In this document: in pieces, positions 61,689-64,000 of the stretch | Layout: the number at the start of each line of letters is the position of its first letter | Position numbering within the stretch: position 1 is the stretch's first letter | Assembly (NCBI RefSeq): GCF_011927765.1 | Contig: NZ_JAATJG010000005.1 | Location: 124,001-188,000 of the forward strand | DNA: 64,000 nucleotides | Source of the DNA: Wenyingzhuangia aestuarii | Lineage (GTDB): Bacteria > Bacteroidota > Bacteroidia > Flavobacteriales > Flavobacteriaceae | Reading direction: 5' to 3' | Program-made: the position numbers and the translations under genes | Notes under the pieces: generated by a model | The model's input: only the letters and a program-made list of their open reading frames with translations | What the model was told of the DNA's origin: nothing | Database searches by the model: none

Positions 61689-62774
61689 TTAATTTTCAAT
61701 TAACTCTTTAATTTCTCTGTAAATTGTTTCTCCCACTTGAGTTCCATATAAAGAAACAGAAAAGTTGTGTTTTGTTTTTTGTAATTCTTCAGAGGCATTA
61801 AAAATAGTTTGCGCATTACTTCCTGCTAATTTGGCAAAACCACCATCTACCAATTCAATCCATTCTGTTTCTTCTCTTGCAATTACACAAGGTTTGTTGT
61901 TAAAAAAAGCTTCTTTTTGTAAACCTCCACTATCGGTAACTACCAAAGCACAATGTTTTAGTAAAGCCAACATATCAAAATACCCAACAGGATCTATAAA
62001 AGTAATAGGATAATTTAAGTTGTGATTTTCTAAAACTGATTTGGTTCTAGGATGCAATGGCATAACCACATGTTTGGTGTTGTGAATTTTCGTCAATCCC
62101 TCAAAAACTCCTTTTAAAGCAGATAAATCATCTGTGTTTTCTTGCCTGTGAATGGTTGCCAATACAAACTTGTTAGTCTGTAAGTTATTATTTTGTAATA
62201 CTATGGCTTTTTCATCAGACAAAGCACCGTAAAACTCCACTGCATCTTTCATAATGTCTCCTGAATTCACAATTTTTATGTTGTGATTTGCAAAGCTCTC
62301 TTTTTCTAAATTGTCAATTGCAGTTTGTGTAGGACACAATAATAAATTAGAAATTCTGTCTGTTAAAATTCTATTTACTTCTTCTGGCATACTCATATTA
62401 TAAGAACGCAAACCAGCCTCTATGTGAATAACCTTTATTCCCAATTTTTGAGCAGCTAATGCTCCAGCTAATGTTGAATTGGTATCTCCATACACAACCA
62501 CCGCATCTGGTTTTTCAAACACTAAAACTTCTTCTATTTTAGAGAGCATTTGTCCCGTCATGGCTCCATGACTCAATCCATTAATATTTAAATTGTACTT
62601 AGGAACGGGAATTTGCATTTCATCAAAAAACACCCTACTCATATTATTATCGTAATGCTGACCTGTATGTATAATAACTTCCTCAATAGTATTGTATTCA
62701 GAAATTACTCTACTTAACACCGCAGCTTTTACAAACTGAGGTCTTGCTCCTAATATGGTAACTATTTTTTTCAA
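61689..62774 (-). CDS. wecB: UDP-N-acetylglucosamine 2-epimerase (non-hydrolysing)
   Basis: A 361-aa enzyme with the GT-B-like fold. Conserved residues include HTGQHYD (36-42), D97 in YGDTNSTLAG, E119 in HIEAGLRS, and E131 in MPEEVNR. It makes UDP-ManNAc from UDP-GlcNAc for surface glycan assembly. It starts 1 bp after the upstream glycosyltransferase stop codon, so the two form one operon. Confidence 0.95.
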   Translation of the reverse strand: MKKIVTILGARPQFVKAAVLSRVISEYNTIEEVIIHTGQHYDNNMSRVFFDEMQIPVPKYNLNINGLSHGAMTGQMLSKIEEVLVFEKPDAVVVYGDTNSTLAGALAAQKLGIKVIHIEAGLRSYNMSMPEEVNRILTDRISNLLLCPTQTAIDNLEKESFANHNIKIVNSGDIMKDAVEFYGALSDEKAIVLQNNNLQTNKFVLATIHRQENTDDLSALKGVFEGLTKIHNTKHVVMPLHPRTKSVLENHNLNYPITFIDPVGYFDMLALLKHCALVVTDSGGLQKEAFFNNKPCVIAREETEWIELVDGGFAKLAGSNAQTIFNASEELQKTKHNFSVSLYGTQVGETIYREIKELIEN

Positions 62775-62775
62775 A

Positions 62776-64000
62776 TTATGATTTAATAATGTTTGCTAAT
62801 TCTGCTGTTAATGCCTTTCTATGGTACTGCTCCACTCCCACTGCATTTATATTTAACGCACCTTGCTGGTATTGTTTGTGTAAATCTACAAGTATTTCTT
62901 TTAACTTTTCAGTTTCTTTAAAGTCTACCACAAAACCTGCTTTTGCTTTTTCTAAAATTACTGCCAAATCTCCATTAGTAGGAGCAATGGCCACAACTGG
63001 TCTTTGTGCTTGTAAATATTCAAAAATTTTACCCGTTACAATTCCTTTGGCACTTGGTACATTGTTTACTGCTAATAACAATACTTGCGATTTTTGTTGA
63101 TAAGCTTTTACTTCTTCATGAGGTAAATAATCCACAAAAGAAACATTGTCTAACAAACCAAAATCTTGAATACTTTGTTGTACTTCAATCGCTATTTTTC
63201 CGATTAACTGAATTTTAAAATCAATAGTTTCTTTTAAAGCTGATAAAGCTTGCCATAAAATTAATGGATTTCTATCGGCATTTAACATCCCTACGTGAGT
63301 AATGGTAAATTCTTTATCTAGATTCGTTTCATTGCTCAATTCACCATCAAATCCATTGGTGATGACATGTACATTTTTAGAGAACTCATCATAGGATGCT
63401 TTCATAGTTTGTCCTACCACCAAAACCTCATCAGCATTTTTTAAAACTTGTTGTTCTAATTTTTGATGTTTTAGAATTGATTTTTGAGTTAATGGTAATT
63501 GATGAAAATAATCTATTTCTGTCCACGGGTCTCTAAAATCTGCAATCCAACGAATTCCTAATTTCTTTTTCAAACCCAATGCAATCATATGCGTTGTGTG
63601 TGGTGGACCTGTAGAAATAATAGTATCAATCTTATTTTCTGATATATATTTTTCTAAATAAGTAATCGATGGTTTGATCCAGAACATTCTAGCATCTGGA
63701 ATAAAATAATTTGCTCTTATGTAAGTAGCAATCTTAGAAACCACTCCTTTTTTGGCTCCTAAAAAACCTGCACTTGTTTTTACATTTTTGTTTTTAGAAA
63801 ATATAGAAGCCAATTGATAAGGCTCCCAAATAGATTGTTTTATCACCTCTACTCCCTCAGGAATATCGGCTTGTAAAGTAGCATCGGTTATTGGATAATC
63901 TGGATTGTCTACCGTATAAACCACAGGAGTAACACCAAAGTCTTGTAAATATTTTACAAACTTTAGCCAACGCTGTACTCCCGAGCCACCTGCTGGAGGC
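62776..64000 (-). CDS. GT4-type glycosyltransferase (5' end outside the window)
   Basis: An open reading frame of about 408 codons that runs past the window edge at 64000. In frame, the visible N-terminal part reads PPAGGSGVQRWLKFVKYL, the usual opening of GT4-like transferases, so the GTG at 63924 is not the true start. A central Rossmann-type segment includes THVGMLNADRNP, and the GKIFEYLQAQRPVVAI block is the conserved nucleotide-sugar site. Acceptor and donor cannot be inferred, but it belongs with wecB and the flippase. Confidence 0.88.
   Translation of the reverse strand, partial: PPAGGSGVQRWLKFVKYLQDFGVTPVVYTVDNPDYPITDATLQADIPEGVEVIKQSIWEPYQLASIFSKNKNVKTSAGFLGAKKGVVSKIATYIRANYFIPDARMFWIKPSITYLEKYISENKIDTIISTGPPHTTHMIALGLKKKLGIRWIADFRDPWTEIDYFHQLPLTQKSILKHQKLEQQVLKNADEVLVVGQTMKASYDEFSKNVHVITNGFDGELSNETNLDKEFTITHVGMLNADRNPLILWQALSALKETIDFKIQLIGKIAIEVQQSIQDFGLLDNVSFVDYLPHEEVKAYQQKSQVLLLAVNNVPSAKGIVTGKIFEYLQAQRPVVAIAPTNGDLAVILEKAKAGFVVDFKETEKLKEILVDLHKQYQQGALNINAVGVEQYHRKALTAELANIIKS

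Overview
The window looks like a chromosomal segment from a marine member of the Flavobacteriaceae (Bacteroidota). The base composition is strongly AT-rich. There are two SusC/SusD glycan-uptake loci, NUDIX-type sugar regulation, a protein with a type IX secretion (T9SS) C-terminal domain, and several promoters with the Bacteroidota -7 element TAnnTTTG. Shine-Dalgarno sequences are not evident. The genus cannot be assigned from the sequence alone.

Region 1 (1-8341) is pentose catabolism. Transaldolase, a xylose-type symporter, xylose isomerase and xylulokinase form one minus-strand operon (xylB-xylA-xylE-tal). It diverges from a plus-strand operon of a NUDIX-type regulator and two tandem secreted acetyl-esterase-like hydrolases. 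Two identical-geometry palindromes sit around the xylB promoter. Region 2 (8381-12022) has a split YeeE/YedE sulfur transporter, a fatty-acid-hydroxylase-family membrane enzyme and a long RluA-type pseudouridine synthase.

Region 3 (12279-38472) holds two polysaccharide utilization loci (PULs). PUL1, on the plus strand, has a TPR/LuxR-HTH regulator, SusC, SusD, a PKD-type surface lipoprotein and a GH16-like enzyme interrupted by a discoidin-like domain. An IS256-type element follows. PUL2, on the minus strand, has a propeller/Y_Y_Y/LuxR-HTH regulator, SusC, SusD, a PKD/TSP3 lipoprotein, a small glycan-binding-type lipoprotein, a GH16 laminarinase-type enzyme, a GH3 beta-glucosidase and an esterase. 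PUL2 matches the logic of laminarin (beta-1,3-glucan) use.

Region 4 (38561-44197) is sulfur metabolism: a membrane-anchored rhodanese, a persulfide-dioxygenase/rhodanese fusion, a SulP transporter, SerB and a Crp/Fnr-type regulator. The promoters of the YeeE/YedE operon, the dioxygenase operon and sulP all carry GTAAC-N4-GTTAC palindromes. Each is centred exactly 33 bp upstream of the centre of a TAnnTTTG box, so the three units form a probable class-II Crp-type regulon.

Region 5 (44391-50271) has three tandem small paralogous peptides (53-64 aa), two of which are newly called here, a secreted Asp-box propeller protein with a T9SS tail, a sulfatase and a truncated remnant. Region 6 (50512-64000) is mostly housekeeping: tRNA-Leu(GAG), tsaE, an alanine dehydrogenase, an aldose epimerase, an SCO1/MORN/YHYH lipoprotein cluster, a TrmH methyltransferase, a transglutaminase and rpsF-rpsR-rplI. 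It ends with a surface-polysaccharide set (flippase, wecB, a glycosyltransferase cut by the window edge) whose flippase has a 7-bp tandem repeat directly before its start codon.
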